This document shows, in pieces, positions 52,301 through 63,700 of a stretch of DNA of 64,000 bases. Below the pieces are notes generated by a model that worked only from the letters and a program-made list of their open reading frames with translations, was not told where the DNA came from and ran no database searches. The DNA is from Joostella atrarenae (lineage in GTDB: Bacteria; Bacteroidota; Bacteroidia; Flavobacteriales; Flavobacteriaceae). Where the stretch lies: positions 124,001 through 188,000 of the forward strand of contig NZ_JAETXX010000006.1 of NCBI RefSeq assembly GCF_021764745.1, in the 5' to 3' direction. Position 1 is the first letter of the stretch, and each line of letters begins with the position of its first letter. The translations under genes were made by a program, and so were the position numbers.

Positions 52301-53838
52301 TAAAGATTCCGTATCTAAATGTAGACCTTGATTTCGAAAAGATTGCCGATGTTAGTTTAGAGGGGCGTTCCTTTAAATTCGATAATGTTGGTATTACAGA
52401 CACCCAATATAATACTGAAGCTACGCTAAATGGATCTATAACATACGATTATTTTAGAGATTGGTATTTAGATTTAAATTTAGACACCAATGGCGAGCGG
52501 TTTTTGGTGCTTAATACAAGAGGCGAAGAGGAGTCTTTATATTACGGAACAGGATTTATAAGTGGAGATGCTCAGATTTATGGGCTCACCAATAAGATCA
52601 TAAATATCGATGTGAATGCTAAAACGGAGAGAGGGACAACTTTTGTAATTCCGTTAAGTGATATTACAGAAATTGGAGATACTTCTATTATTAATTTTAT
52701 CGATAAAGGAGAAACTGAAGAAGAGGCTTTTCAGCAAAAATTAGCAGAGGTAAAAGGGGTAGAGATGCAATTTGATCTCGATGTAACTCCAGAAGCCGAA
52801 ATTGAAATTATTATAGATCCAAAGACAAGAAGTACTCTAAAAGGAACTGGAGCGGGAAGTTTATTAATAGAAATAAATACCAACGGTAAGTTTAGGATGT
52901 ATGGTGACTTTATAACCTATACAGGAGAATATTTGTTTAAATATGGCGGTTTTATAAACAAACGCTTCGTTGTACAGCCAGGGGGAACCATCAACTGGGA
53001 GGGAGATCCTTTAGACGATGTAGATATGAATATTGCAGCTAAATATTCACTCTACGCAAATCCAGCCGTATTGTTAGAGAATAGTCAGCTTACAAGGAAA
53101 ATCGAAACGGACGTTATCATAGAGCTTCAGGGGCAACTTATGCAGCCATCTTTAGATTATACTATCAATTTTCCATCTGCAAATGCTGTTATAAATGCAG
53201 AGTTACAATACCGATTAGATGATAATGCAAAAAGGGAGCTTCAAGCCTTCTCTTTATTGTCGCAAGGAGTGTTTTTAAATGAGTTAAGTATTAATCAGAC
53301 AGCTGTAACGGGGAATTTAGTACAAACAGCTTCGAGTTTATTCAATCAAGTTTTAAATTCTGGTGATGGTAAGTTTGATGTAGGTGTTTCTTATGATATT
53401 GGAGAGCGAAACCCAGAATTAGATTTTGTTACAGAAGATCGTTTGGGAGTTACCGTTTCTACACAGATTAGTGATAGGATACTTATAAACGGAAAAATTG
53501 GAGTTCCAGTTGGTGGAGTTACAGAAACAGTTGTTGCAGGAGATGTAGAAATACAAATTCTTTTAAATGAAGAAGGAAGTTTAACAGCAAGGATATTCAA
53601 TCGTGAAGATGAGATTCAGCAATTCTTTGCACAACAGCAAGGATACACTCAGGGAATGGGAATTTCATATCAAGTAGAGTTTGATACTTTTAGAGAACTC
53701 ATGAAAAAAATATTTGTTGGTAATAAAGATAAAAAGGAAGAGAAAAAAGCCCCAGAAAAAAAGGAAGAAAAGAAAGACGATTCTATGGGGAATGGTTTAG
53801 TTAATTTTAGAACTAAAAAAAGTAAGGAATCACCTTAG
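49306..53838 (+). CDS. tamB: TamB-family translocation and assembly module protein
   Basis: This is a 1510-aa inner-membrane-anchored periplasmic protein. An N-terminal transmembrane helix (about 28-50, ILLVVILILVLASIFLSLPFV) is followed by an AsmA/TamB-like beta-solenoid of over 1000 residues. A C-terminal DUF490 domain has FNTNGKFRMYGDFITYTGEYLFKYGGFINKRFVVQPGGTINWEGDP and ends in a Lys/Glu-rich tail. TamB helps lipid transport and outer membrane protein assembly. No ATG starts before the helix; TTG 49306 overlaps the tsaD start by 12 nt, so a later non-ATG start is possible. No tamA/BamA-like gene lies next to it. Confidence 0.9.
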   Translation: MSIHAIFELELSGKGKTLKSIRKLRKILFRILLVVILILVLASIFLSLPFVQTSIAKRATNYLNETFNTHIFIDGVQFMPFFGDVNIKGVYVEDYKQDTLVYINKLNTSILSLQNIVKGDLEFGDIKADELLLNLKIHKGEDNTNLNVFVDKLDKGEGDPENPFLMTSSHISVKKSEFRLVDENKETPLILGLEDLHIEADDFQILGPKVTVDINQLDFTSKKGVVVNQLKTNFSYSKTEMRLDEFSLETPESFIQGDIVFNYEVEDFKDFLNKVNLKGNFKESTVALDEINLYFNEFGKGREVRLSSDFEGVLNKLSMNNLDMTSENTIIDGDFVFNNLFEKAKPFSIEAKVNNVSSNYYQLTNLLPGILGKTLPSSFSRLGQLSIFGNMTITEQSVYAKVNLISDIGKGYSDLTLTNIDNIDNASYDGFLSLQDFDMGIFLEDESLGLTNLDVNVDGLGFKQEVLNTEIIGEIYSVDYNGYKYSNVKVSGILKDQLFDGSVTSKDKNFDIAFKGLADLSGETNEFKFVASVNNIDLNRLNFVSRDSISVFKGNIVADMAGNTLYDLAGEISFNKTNYVNQNDSYYFDDFTVTSEFKGVERIITVNSPDIITGSLKGKYRVRELGNLVKNSIGSIYTNYKPEEVAPGQYVDFNFKIYNKIVEVFFPKIEFGSNTLIKGSIVADEGDFKLSFNSPKINANGNIFDNIEIQIDNKNPLYNTYVEVKNIDSNIYDVNDFSLINTKINDTLFFRTEFKGGKEFNDVYNLNFYHTFNNKQESVIGLKRSQLGFKGRDWIINENNDTDNKVSFSKTLDTVNISQVVMNYKEEQISLEGTIIDSTYKDIDLEFDKVTLDKIIPDIDSLKLDGTVDGYLNILQRNSNYTPSSNVKISNFEVNDYKLGNLFLSILGNDNLTKFGVNAKIVNQDRESLNILGDIISTEEQTELDLRGHLENLNLSVLSPLGGDVISNMRGFASGDFKMTGPIDNPDMDGGLQITDGGLKIPYLNVDLDFEKIADVSLEGRSFKFDNVGITDTQYNTEATLNGSITYDYFRDWYLDLNLDTNGERFLVLNTRGEEESLYYGTGFISGDAQIYGLTNKIINIDVNAKTERGTTFVIPLSDITEIGDTSIINFIDKGETEEEAFQQKLAEVKGVEMQFDLDVTPEAEIEIIIDPKTRSTLKGTGAGSLLIEINTNGKFRMYGDFITYTGEYLFKYGGFINKRFVVQPGGTINWEGDPLDDVDMNIAAKYSLYANPAVLLENSQLTRKIETDVIIELQGQLMQPSLDYTINFPSANAVINAELQYRLDDNAKRELQAFSLLSQGVFLNELSINQTAVTGNLVQTASSLFNQVLNSGDGKFDVGVSYDIGERNPELDFVTEDRLGVTVSTQISDRILINGKIGVPVGGVTETVVAGDVEIQILLNEEGSLTARIFNREDEIQQFFAQQQGYTQGMGISYQVEFDTFRELMKKIFVGNKDKKEEKKAPEKKEEKKDDSMGNGLVNFRTKKSKESP

Positions 53839-54115
53839 ATTTCGTCTAAAGAAGAGCAATACGATTTTCGTAATTCTTCAGAATTATATTTTAGCAATTC
53901 ATACTTCTTGATTTTCAATCATAATTTTTTAGTATTTTATCTTTCTGAAGCGTTTTTTTCTTGAAAATCGGAAAATAACTCACATAAAAAATAACAGAAT
54001 TGTTAAGAATTTATCAACGAAAACGATTGAAACTTTCATTATTGTATTTTTAATTAAAACAATATGAGAAAATTGAAATTTCTTTGGTAGTTTTACGATT
54101 CAAATAATTTAATTA

Positions 54116-55102
54116 ATGTCTACAAACATCAAAAAAATAGGAGTTTTGACGTCTGGTGGCGATGCGCCAGGAATGAATGCTGCACTTCGTGCGGTAGTAA
54201 GAACTTGTGCATACCATAATATAGAATGTGTTGGGATCTACAGAGGATACCAAGGACTTATTGAAGGAGATTTAGAAGCATTAGACGCAAGAAGTGTAAG
54301 AAATATAATTAACCGTGGAGGTACGATTCTTAAATCGGCAAGATCCAAAGATTTTAGAACTAAAGAAGGAAGAGCTAAAGCACATGAGCAGCTTATAGCT
54401 AATGAAATTGATGCCTTAGTTTTAATTGGAGGTGACGGTACTTTCACTGGAGGAATGATTTTTAATGAAGAATATGGGTATCCTGTTATTGGAATCCCTG
54501 GAACTATAGATAACGATATCGATGGTACAACCTTTACTTTGGGTTACGATACAGCTTTAAATACAGTTGTAGATGCTATTGATAGAATTAGAGATACAGC
54601 GAGTTCACACGATCGTTTGTTTTTTATTGAAGTAATGGGACGCGATTGCGGACAATTAGCTTTAAATTCTGGAGTAGGAGCAGGAGCAGAAGAAATTCTT
54701 ATTCCTGAAGCAAATCTAGGATTAGATCGCTTATTACATTCTTTAGAACGTAGTAGAAATAGTGGAAAAACATCTAGTATTGTTGTGGTTGCTGAAGGAG
54801 ATAAATCTGGGAAGAATGTTTTCGAACTAGCAGAATATGTAGAAGAAAACCTTCCAAATTACGACATTAGAGTTTCTGTATTAGGACATATGCAGCGTGG
54901 AGGATCACCTTCTTGCTTTGACCGTGTGTTAGCTAGTAGAATGGGAGTTCGTGCGGTAGAATCGCTTATGGAAGGTAAATCAAACTTAATGGTAGGACTT
55001 ATTAAGGATGAAATTGTATTAACACCAATAGAACAAGCAATCAAAGGGAAGTCGTCAATAGATGCTGAGCTGATGAGAGTTTGTGAAATAATGTCAACAT
55101 AA
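54116..55102 (+). CDS. pfkA: ATP-dependent 6-phosphofructokinase
   Basis: This 328-aa cytoplasmic glycolytic enzyme phosphorylates fructose 6-phosphate. Motifs are GVLTSGGDAPGMNAALRAVVR, GGDGTFTGG (Gly after GGDGT indicates ATP use), PGTIDNDIDGT with the catalytic Asp, and MGRDCG. Normal length. It is followed 93 nt later by gapA; two small hairpins (CTCTCG...CGAGAA and CCACTTAGTGG) lie between but no T tract, so co-transcription is likely. A TAGTTTTA word 20 nt upstream is a weak -7 candidate. The 277-nt gap before it shows nothing else. Confidence 0.96.
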   Translation: MSTNIKKIGVLTSGGDAPGMNAALRAVVRTCAYHNIECVGIYRGYQGLIEGDLEALDARSVRNIINRGGTILKSARSKDFRTKEGRAKAHEQLIANEIDALVLIGGDGTFTGGMIFNEEYGYPVIGIPGTIDNDIDGTTFTLGYDTALNTVVDAIDRIRDTASSHDRLFFIEVMGRDCGQLALNSGVGAGAEEILIPEANLGLDRLLHSLERSRNSGKTSSIVVVAEGDKSGKNVFELAEYVEENLPNYDIRVSVLGHMQRGGSPSCFDRVLASRMGVRAVESLMEGKSNLMVGLIKDEIVLTPIEQAIKGKSSIDAELMRVCEIMST

Positions 55103-55177
55103 AAAGTAATTAATCAACACACCTCTCGGGGTAAAAACGAGAAATAAAGCCACTTAGTGGTAATTAATAATTAATAA

Positions 55178-56197
<1,020 letters not shown>

Positions 56198-56295
56198 ATT
56201 TATATAGGATCTAAAGAAAAGTAATCTAAACAAGATTACAATTTTATTAAGATCTGCTTATTAAACTAACTCAAGAGCTAACTATTTGGTAGGTT

Positions 56296-56325
56296 ATAAG
56301 CCTTAATACAATTATTAAGGCTTAT
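56296..56325 (+). terminator. Terminator of gapA
   Basis: ATAAGCCTTAAT (56296-56307) pairs perfectly with ATTAAGGCTTAT (56314-56325). The T tract is weak (TCTTACTGATTTT). Confidence 0.6.
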
Positions 56326-56397
56326 TCTTACTGATTTTCGAGAAACCTAAAGCAGACTTAATAGTTTTTCAGGAAGCTATTAATTTAATTTTAACGT

Positions 56398-57255
56398 ATG
56401 ATTTTAATTGTAGATAGTGGTGCAACAAAATCTGATTGGATCGCATTAGATGAAGAAGGGAACAAGTTATTTGTAACAAAGACCTTAGGGTTAAGTCCTG
56501 AAGTATTAACAAAGGAAATTATAGACGAACGTCTAGCAAATAATTTTGAACTCTATAAACATCGTAAAGAAGTAACACAACTATATTTTTATGGAGCTGG
56601 TTGTGGTACAGATAGAATGCGAAAATTTTTAAAAGGTATTTTTGTAGAGTACTTTCCTGAAGCTAAAATTTCAGTAAAAGAAGATACATATGCTGCTATT
56701 TACGCTACTGTAGATCCAGATCAACATGCAATTGTATGTATATTGGGAACTGGTTCTAATTGTAGCTATTGGGATGGTAAAGAATTGTTCCAGAAAGTAA
56801 CCTCACTAGGATATATTTTAATGGACGATTGTAGTGGTAATTATTTTGGAAGACAACTTCTAAGAGATTTTTACTACCATAAAATACCAAAAAAATTAGC
56901 CGAGAAATTTGCAAGTGAATACGATCTAGAAGAAGATAGTATAAAAAATCATTTGTATAAGCAACCGAATCCAAATACCTATTTGGCAACGTTTGCTAAG
57001 TTTTTGATCCAAAACAAGGATGAAGAATATTCTCAAGCTTTAATCAGAAAGGGAATGCAGTTATTTATAGATAACTCTATTACCCAATTTGAACAAGCAA
57101 AAGATGTTCCTGTTCATTTTATTGGAAGTATTGCTTATTATCTACAAGATGAGTTAAAACAAGCGCTTTCTGAAAATGGATTGTCTATTGGTAAGGTTTT
57201 AAGAAGACCTATTGATGGATTAGTGGAATATCATAAATCTGTTCTTTTTGAATAG
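56398..57255 (+). CDS. BadF/BadG-type N-acetylglucosamine kinase
   Basis: This is a 285-aa ASKHA-fold cytoplasmic sugar kinase. The phosphate-1 motif LIVDSGATKSDWIALD, the adenosine-side ILGTGSNCSYWDGKEL and PVHFIGSIAYYLQDEL match the family of N-acetylglucosamine and N-acetylmuramic acid-related kinases in Bacteroidota. It probably phosphorylates GlcNAc imported or released from glycans. It converges on the GHL10-SusD-SusC locus, which may supply such sugars. It is transcribed alone and ends in a strong terminator. Confidence 0.82.
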   Translation: MILIVDSGATKSDWIALDEEGNKLFVTKTLGLSPEVLTKEIIDERLANNFELYKHRKEVTQLYFYGAGCGTDRMRKFLKGIFVEYFPEAKISVKEDTYAAIYATVDPDQHAIVCILGTGSNCSYWDGKELFQKVTSLGYILMDDCSGNYFGRQLLRDFYYHKIPKKLAEKFASEYDLEEDSIKNHLYKQPNPNTYLATFAKFLIQNKDEEYSQALIRKGMQLFIDNSITQFEQAKDVPVHFIGSIAYYLQDELKQALSENGLSIGKVLRRPIDGLVEYHKSVLFE

Positions 57256-57273
57256 TATATAAAATATATAATT

Positions 57274-57309
57274 AAAAGGCTGCTTACAAGATTCTAAGCA
57301 GCCTTTTTG
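57274..57309 (+). terminator. Terminator of the GlcNAc kinase gene
   Basis: AAAAGGCTGCTTA (57274-57286) pairs perfectly over 13 bp with TAAGCAGCCTTTT (57295-57307) and continues into TT. Confidence 0.9.
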
Positions 57310-57369
57310 TTTTGTAAATAATTCAACGAAGCGCTATTTTTATAGCTTCAAAGCATATAAGTATGAATA

Positions 57370-58926
57370 TTATTTAATATTCTCTTCGAAAAATAAACTT
57401 TGATTCCCAACGCGATCTACCGCAGTAATTCCAACTTTTATTAAAGGATTTTTAGAGTCCCCTTCATAAAATGGGAGTGAGGTTGAAAAATCATTTCTAT
57501 TGAGTATTATATAATCCCAGTTTTTACCTTTGTATTTAAAGTAAACAACATATCTAAATATTTCTTTTTTTGTAGAATGTTTCCATTCTAAGTTAATGAT
57601 TTCATCTTTTTGCTCGACTCTCAAAGTAGGTTGCAGTGGAGGGATGTTGTCTAACCATGGACTAGGCGGAACGATAGTTTTTTTAGCATATGGCTTTTCT
57701 TTAATGGCTATAGAAAGCGAATCATATTTAATGAGAGGACCTATACTCCAATGTACGGATCCTTTGCTTTTAGGTGTTATTCCTCGAGTTATCATAATTT
57801 GATTGATAACTTCATCCGCATTTTTTTCTCCTCCTCCACGATCCATTTTTATACCTGGCCAAAGATGTCTTTGTTGAGTGTTTTCATTTTCCCACCAGCC
57901 TAGTAGTTCAGGAAAGCTTTGTCCAATCTTATTGGTTTCCCAATATAACTGTGGGGTAAAATAATCAATCCATCCTTTATTAAGCCATAGTTTAGCATCT
58001 GCATAAAGTTTATCATATTGATCAAATCCAACAACAGACTGAGGATATCCAGGTCTCCATATTCCAAATGGACTTAAACCAAATTTTATAGAAGGATTTT
58101 CTTCTTTAATAGCTTCATAAACCATTTTTATAAAACTGTTCACATTGTCTCTTCTCCAATCGCCTCTAGAAAGTTCCCCGCCTGAATTTAAATATTGTTG
58201 CCAACTTTTGTCATCAGGAAAATCTTTACCATTATTATAAGAATCATATGGATAAAAATAATCATCAAAATGTACTCCGTCGATATCATATCTCTTTACA
58301 ATATCTTTAACTACTGCTAGAGAATGTTCTTTGGTGCCTTCTAAGGAAGGGTCCATCCAATACATTCCATTCTCGAGTTTTACTACAAGCTCTGGATGCA
58401 TTTTTACGATAGATTTTTCGGTAATTTGTTTTCCTTGAGTATGATGAGCTCTATATGGATTAAGCCATACATGAAGTTCAATACCCCTTTTATGAGCCTC
58501 TTCAATCCAGAATTCTAATGGGTCGTAATATGGAGATGGAGCTTCACCTTGTTTTCCAGATAAATAATAAGACCAAGGCTCTAAGTTGCTTTTGTACAAA
58601 GCGTCTGCTTGTGGTCTTACTTGAAAAATGGCAGCATTATAGTTATGTTGCTCTAAAAAATCTAAAAGTTTAATAGCTTCGTCTTTTTGCACTTTCGTAG
58701 AAAGGCCTGGTTTACTTGGCCAGTTGATATTTGCCACTGTTGCTATCCAAGCGGCTCTAAATTCCTCAATATTATAGGGAGTTTTTGGGTTCCAAATTTG
58801 ATTACGTTGTTTTTTGTTTGATAGGTTTACGCCATCTTTTTTATTATAGTATGTTAAGGTTGCCTCAGATTTACAAGAGATTATAAATAAGAAAAGGAGT
58901 AGTGAGTAAATTATTTTTTTAGTCAT
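57370..58926 (-). CDS. GHL10/DUF187 glycosyl hydrolase-like lipoprotein
   Basis: This is a 518-aa lipoprotein, lipobox FIISC (Cys18). The catalytic TIM barrel (about 55-400) has the family hallmarks FRAAWIATVANINWPSKPG, FQVRPQADALYKS, HVWLNPYRAH, YDIDGVHFDDYFYPY and HLWPGIKM. A C-terminal fibronectin-III-like domain (about 430-518) follows. The E. coli relative DigH/YddW cleaves denuded peptidoglycan glycan strands. It is encoded 94 nt after susD on the same strand with an attenuating hairpin between, so it is the likely enzyme of this utilisation locus. Substrate inferred only. Confidence 0.85.
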   Translation of the reverse strand: MTKKIIYSLLLFLFIISCKSEATLTYYNKKDGVNLSNKKQRNQIWNPKTPYNIEEFRAAWIATVANINWPSKPGLSTKVQKDEAIKLLDFLEQHNYNAAIFQVRPQADALYKSNLEPWSYYLSGKQGEAPSPYYDPLEFWIEEAHKRGIELHVWLNPYRAHHTQGKQITEKSIVKMHPELVVKLENGMYWMDPSLEGTKEHSLAVVKDIVKRYDIDGVHFDDYFYPYDSYNNGKDFPDDKSWQQYLNSGGELSRGDWRRDNVNSFIKMVYEAIKEENPSIKFGLSPFGIWRPGYPQSVVGFDQYDKLYADAKLWLNKGWIDYFTPQLYWETNKIGQSFPELLGWWENENTQQRHLWPGIKMDRGGGEKNADEVINQIMITRGITPKSKGSVHWSIGPLIKYDSLSIAIKEKPYAKKTIVPPSPWLDNIPPLQPTLRVEQKDEIINLEWKHSTKKEIFRYVVYFKYKGKNWDYIILNRNDFSTSLPFYEGDSKNPLIKVGITAVDRVGNQSLFFEENIK

Positions 58927-58968
58927 TGTTAAGTGTTGGAAGGAATATTTAAATTTAATTATATTAAA

Positions 58969-59009
58969 ATCATATAAGCTCTCCTTTAAAATAAGAGAAC
59001 TTATATGAT
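58969..59009 (-). terminator. Hairpin between susD and the GHL10 gene
   Basis: ATCATATAAG (58969-58978) and TCTC pair with GAGA and CTTATATGAT (59000-59009). In the minus direction it is followed by TTTTAATATAATT. It probably makes the enzyme gene less expressed than susCD. Confidence 0.6.
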
Positions 59010-59020
59010 AGTTTCTATAG

Positions 59021-60733
59021 TTACCAGCCAGGGTTTTGTTCTAAAACAACTCCTTGGTCGCTGTATAGTTTTATTTGGTCTAATGGAATAGGGCTTAAAT
59101 AAACTCTAGGATTGTCGAAAACTCTAGCTGATTCTTGGGCTGATGCTGGGATAATATATCCTTGGTCACCTTCCGTAAGACTAATACTTTCGAGATTAGC
59201 ATCTGGATAATCAGATTTTACAATCCAAGCACCTCTATTTATATCTTCATTTTCAATCATATCTGTATATTCGAGCTTTTTCCACCTTCTTAAGTCGTCT
59301 AATCTAAAGCCTTCCATCATCAGTTCTATTCTTCGTTCTCTTCTTATTTCCCAAAGAATAGGAGTTACATCAGAATCTCTATTAGGGTCATCGTAGGTTG
59401 TTCCGTTTACAGCAACCGAGGATCCTGATACTTGTAAGTGAGGTAAATTAACCCCTGTTCGATCTCTTAATACATTGATAGAAATATTTATATCTTGTTG
59501 GGATAGAGAAGGGCCTCCAACAGAAGCTAACTCTGCTGCAGCTTCTGCATAATTAACTAATACCTCTCCATATCTAATTATAGGGGCATCTGTTGGATTT
59601 AGATTTGAACTGCCTTCTGGGTCATCTTTTATTTCTTCATTTAAAAACTTATGAACAGCATAACCAGTTGTAGAGAAATTGAAGTCTATTCCATTTATTC
59701 TTAAAACATTAGGTACAAAGGTTTCATACATCCTAGCGTCTCTGTTGGACATAGCATTCTCAACTCCCATATCACCTTGATAAGCAGGAGATATATCGAT
59801 TGGAAGACCATCATTAGCTAAATAAGATTCAAAGGCATTTTTAGAAGCCCCTGTTTGTGGTTCTTTATTATTATAACTATTTAGAGAGTGAGTTAATAAG
59901 CCTGCTTCATATTCTCTAAATAAAATCACTTCTGGGTTACTAGCTAAATCTAAAGAGTTAAAAACATTTCTATAATTACCTAAAGAGTAATTACCACCAT
60001 CTATTACTTGTTTTGCCGCCCATTTTGCAGCTTCTAGATATTCTGCTGCTTTACTAGTGTTATTTTCATGATATTTTTGCCATGTACCTTCAAATAAGAA
60101 TATTCTTGACATATAGGCTAGTACAACATCTCTGTTCACTTCACTTCCTTGTGCATCAACTGTAGTTCTTACATTATTTGCAGCAAACTGGAAATCTTCT
60201 AGAACTTTATCCATAACGAAAGATCTATCGTCTCTTTCTTTATATAACAATTCTGAATCATTTTCGGACAACTCCTCATCGTAATAAGGGACATCTCCAA
60301 ACCTGTTAACTAGATCGTGATACTCCATTCCTCTGAAGAATCTTCCAACACCTGTCCAATGGTTAATTGCTTCTTCTTCCATCGGAACAGTCTGAACTCT
60401 ATTAATAAAAATATTTGCTTTTCTAACGTAGCTAAAAGACCAACCTCCTCCAGAGGCAGGTACTTGTTGTTGAAATTGAGGTGGATTCGTAGGAGCAAAA
60501 TCATCATTTAGAGATTGTCCAGAGAAATAGCTACCCCAAGTATATCCAGAACCATATCCCCTAAAGTATCCTGTATAAAACCCAAAGGCAAAAGTTCTTA
60601 CATTTCCTTCATTTGTCCAGTAGGTTTCATCAACTAGTAAATCTTTTGGAGGCTGATCTAAAAAATCATCTTCACAACCAAAAAATGATATCAAGGATAC
60701 TAGAATTATTGATAATCTATATATATTTTTCAT
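59021..60733 (-). CDS. SusD/RagB-family glycan-binding lipoprotein
   Basis: This is a 570-aa outer membrane surface lipoprotein, lipobox FFGC (Cys20), that caps the SusC transporter and binds ligand. The family pattern is clear: EDDFLDQPPKDLLVDETYW, the TPR-like helical core with AKWAAKQVIDGGNYSLG, PIIRYGEVLVNYAEAAAELA, and the C-terminal LWEIRRERRIELMMEGFRLDDLRRWKKL and ending YLSPIPLDQIKL...NPGW. It lies 16 nt after susC. The ligand is not deducible from sequence. Confidence 0.95.
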   Translation of the reverse strand: MKNIYRLSIILVSLISFFGCEDDFLDQPPKDLLVDETYWTNEGNVRTFAFGFYTGYFRGYGSGYTWGSYFSGQSLNDDFAPTNPPQFQQQVPASGGGWSFSYVRKANIFINRVQTVPMEEEAINHWTGVGRFFRGMEYHDLVNRFGDVPYYDEELSENDSELLYKERDDRSFVMDKVLEDFQFAANNVRTTVDAQGSEVNRDVVLAYMSRIFLFEGTWQKYHENNTSKAAEYLEAAKWAAKQVIDGGNYSLGNYRNVFNSLDLASNPEVILFREYEAGLLTHSLNSYNNKEPQTGASKNAFESYLANDGLPIDISPAYQGDMGVENAMSNRDARMYETFVPNVLRINGIDFNFSTTGYAVHKFLNEEIKDDPEGSSNLNPTDAPIIRYGEVLVNYAEAAAELASVGGPSLSQQDINISINVLRDRTGVNLPHLQVSGSSVAVNGTTYDDPNRDSDVTPILWEIRRERRIELMMEGFRLDDLRRWKKLEYTDMIENEDINRGAWIVKSDYPDANLESISLTEGDQGYIIPASAQESARVFDNPRVYLSPIPLDQIKLYSDQGVVLEQNPGW

Positions 60734-60749
60734 CGCTTACATTTTTAAA

Positions 60750-63700
60750 TTAAAAAGTTAATTGTAGACCAAAAGATAAAGATCTTCTGAATGGATATAC
60801 TCTCCCGTAAGAAGAGGTGTCGTTTAGCCCCGCAGTAGTGTAGTCTACTTCAGGGTCTACTGGAATTTGACTTCCTGTAAACTCAAATAGATTTTCTCCA
60901 CTAAAATAAACTCTAAAACGCTCAATATTTATTTTTGAAGTTAACGATTGTGGAATGGTGTAACCAAAGGTTAAGTTTTTCATTCTTAAGTAAGATAAGT
61001 CTAATAAATATTTAGTTTGTGGCAAAAAGTTCATAGAGCCATTAGATTGTTGTTGGTCATTAGGCCTTGGGTAATATGCATCGGTATTTTCTGGTGTCCA
61101 ATAATCCAGTTGGTGCTCATACCATGCTTCTGCATAGCGATATCCAGGAATAAAAACAGGACCATTAGCCCAGAAGTCTCTTTTCCCAACACCTTGCATA
61201 AAAAAACTTAAATCGAAACCTTTCCAATCTGCTCCAAATTGAAAACCATATTGATAGCGAGGTGTAGTATTTCCAATAACTTTCATGTCGCCAGTATCTC
61301 CAACAGTAGCAGACCCATAATCAATTACTCCGTCTCCGTTTTGATCTTTATATTTAATATCTCCTGGTCCATAATTAAACCATCCATTAGTTTCATATAG
61401 CTCTTGGCTAGGTACTCCGTCTGCATAACTTCCGTCAGAATTAAAATCTCCTTCATTAAAGAAACGATCAGTCTCATACCCCCAAATTTCTCCTAGTTGC
61501 TTTCCTTCGTAGTAGGAGTAAATACCTTTAGTAGTATTTGCATATTTTGTTATTTCCTCTTTATAATCACTTAAGGTGGCAGTAGCATTGATATTTAGTC
61601 CGTTTTTAAATTGATGTCTAAAATTAATAGCTAGTTCCCAACCAGTGGTTTGTAATTCTCCGTAGTTTCTAACAGGAGATGAGGTTCCAAATGAGCTAGG
61701 TAATGTTACTCCAGGACTATGCATATCTGAAACTGTACGCTCGTACCAATCGAAAACAACACCTAGTTTGTCGTTAAAAAACTTAGCGTCAAAACCAAGA
61801 TCTAATGTTGTGATTGTCTCCCAAGTTAGAGATGAAGGTATAGCTCCAGGTGTTCCTGTGGTTACTTGGTTCTGTCCATCTATAAGCCATCCAGAATTAT
61901 ACGATGACATTATTCTGTAAATGTTTGATAGATAAGTATTTTGATTTCCTACTGAACCGTATGATCCTCTGAATTTAAAAAACGACAAGGTAGGTTTTAG
62001 GCTTTCCATAAATTTTTCCTCAGTTATAACGTATCCAGCTGAAAAGGAAGGGAAATACCCCCATTTTTTATCACTCGATAATCTTGAAGAACCATCATAT
62101 CTTGCATTAACCTCTAATAATATTTTATTTTTATAGCTATAATTAACACGGCTGAAGAAACCTAACGTAGTCCACTTATCTCTATCACCACCAACAAATT
62201 GATCTCCTGTTGCTAAATCTAACTCTCCTTGATCAGGGTTTAATAGATTTCTTCTTTGTGAATATTGAAACCAATCTTCATATTCTTCTAAATCCCCACC
62301 AACTGTAAATTTAAAATCATGTACGTCATTAAAAGAAGCACTATAATTAGTAAACATTTTTGCCGTATTTCTTCTACTCCATTCAGAATTGTACTGTACC
62401 CTATCGTAAGCAGGGCTGCTATATGGACCATATGAAAAATCTGCTCCTTGGGCCCAAAAATTATAAGCATAAAGAGTACCACCTGTTTGATGTTCATGCT
62501 CCTCTTCTCTGTCATGTGTGAAATCAAGGTTGATGGACAAATCTTTGATTGGTTTAATAGTAGTACCAAGATTTAATCGAGATAATGAATAATCTTTTTC
62601 ATTCATTTTTGCTTGTTCAACTTCAGATATATGATTTCTAAATGGTTTTCCATCTACTGTACCGTAAGGATAGTACGCTGGCCATCTAGTGGTGTAGTAC
62701 CATGCATCGTAAGTTGCAGAACCAAATTTAAAAGGTTCTGTGGTGATAGAATTTGTGTTTAAAACTTTTGCTCTTATATCTAACCAGTCTGTAACGCTTG
62801 TATTAATACTCAAATTAACATTATAGCGTTTGTATTCATCAGGGTTCGTTTTATAAACTCCACCTTGATTTAAATATCCTAATCCTAAATAGTAGTTAGT
62901 ACGTTCGCTTCCCCCTGAAACAGAAACATCATGCTTTTGTTGTAATGCCCAATCATCTACAAACATTTCTCCAGGATCCCAGGATCTATAAAAAAATAGT
63001 CTTCCGTCTCTTACCTCATAATCACGTCCTTCAACCATTTCCATTCCTAGATCTTGCCCTCCATAAAGGTTTTCCCATTCTTTCATTTTTTCAATAGCAG
63101 TTTGGTCTAAGTACATTCCGACCAATCCAAAAGCATCTAAAGAAGGAATTCTTCTATTGACAGCAGCAAAGGCCATTTCTGCTCCTTCTGCTGCTGGAGC
63201 AACTTTAGGGGTTTCTGTAGGAGTTGCCCATGAAAAGTTGTTTGAGTAGCTCACCGTAGGTGTTCTTTGTCTATTACCACTTTTGGTTGTAATAAGAATA
63301 ACTCCCCAAGCCCCACGAGCTCCGTAAATAGAAGTAGAAGCAGCATCCTTTAATACAGATATATCTTTTACATCTTCTGGATTAATGGATTGTAAACTCG
63401 GAATTTCAACATTATCGACTAAGATAAGTGGGCTAGCTCCTCCTGAAGTACCTAAGGTACCTACTGAACCACGTAGCTTAATAATTGGATCTTGCCCAAT
63501 TTGTCCACTTGCTGATTGAATTGTTAACCCCGGAGACACTCCTTGTAGTCCTCTTCCTATATCTGTTATGGGTCTTGATTCTAATACCTTACTATCAATA
63601 GTAGCTACAGCACCAGTTAAATTTCTTTTTTTCTGATTACCATAACCTACTACGACTACTTCATCTAAACCTGTAACGTCCATTTTTAGCTCTACACTGA

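Noticed and set aside
52074-52403. Antisense open frame inside tamB
   Set aside because: It is a by-product of the codon pattern of tamB; no start signals or domain.
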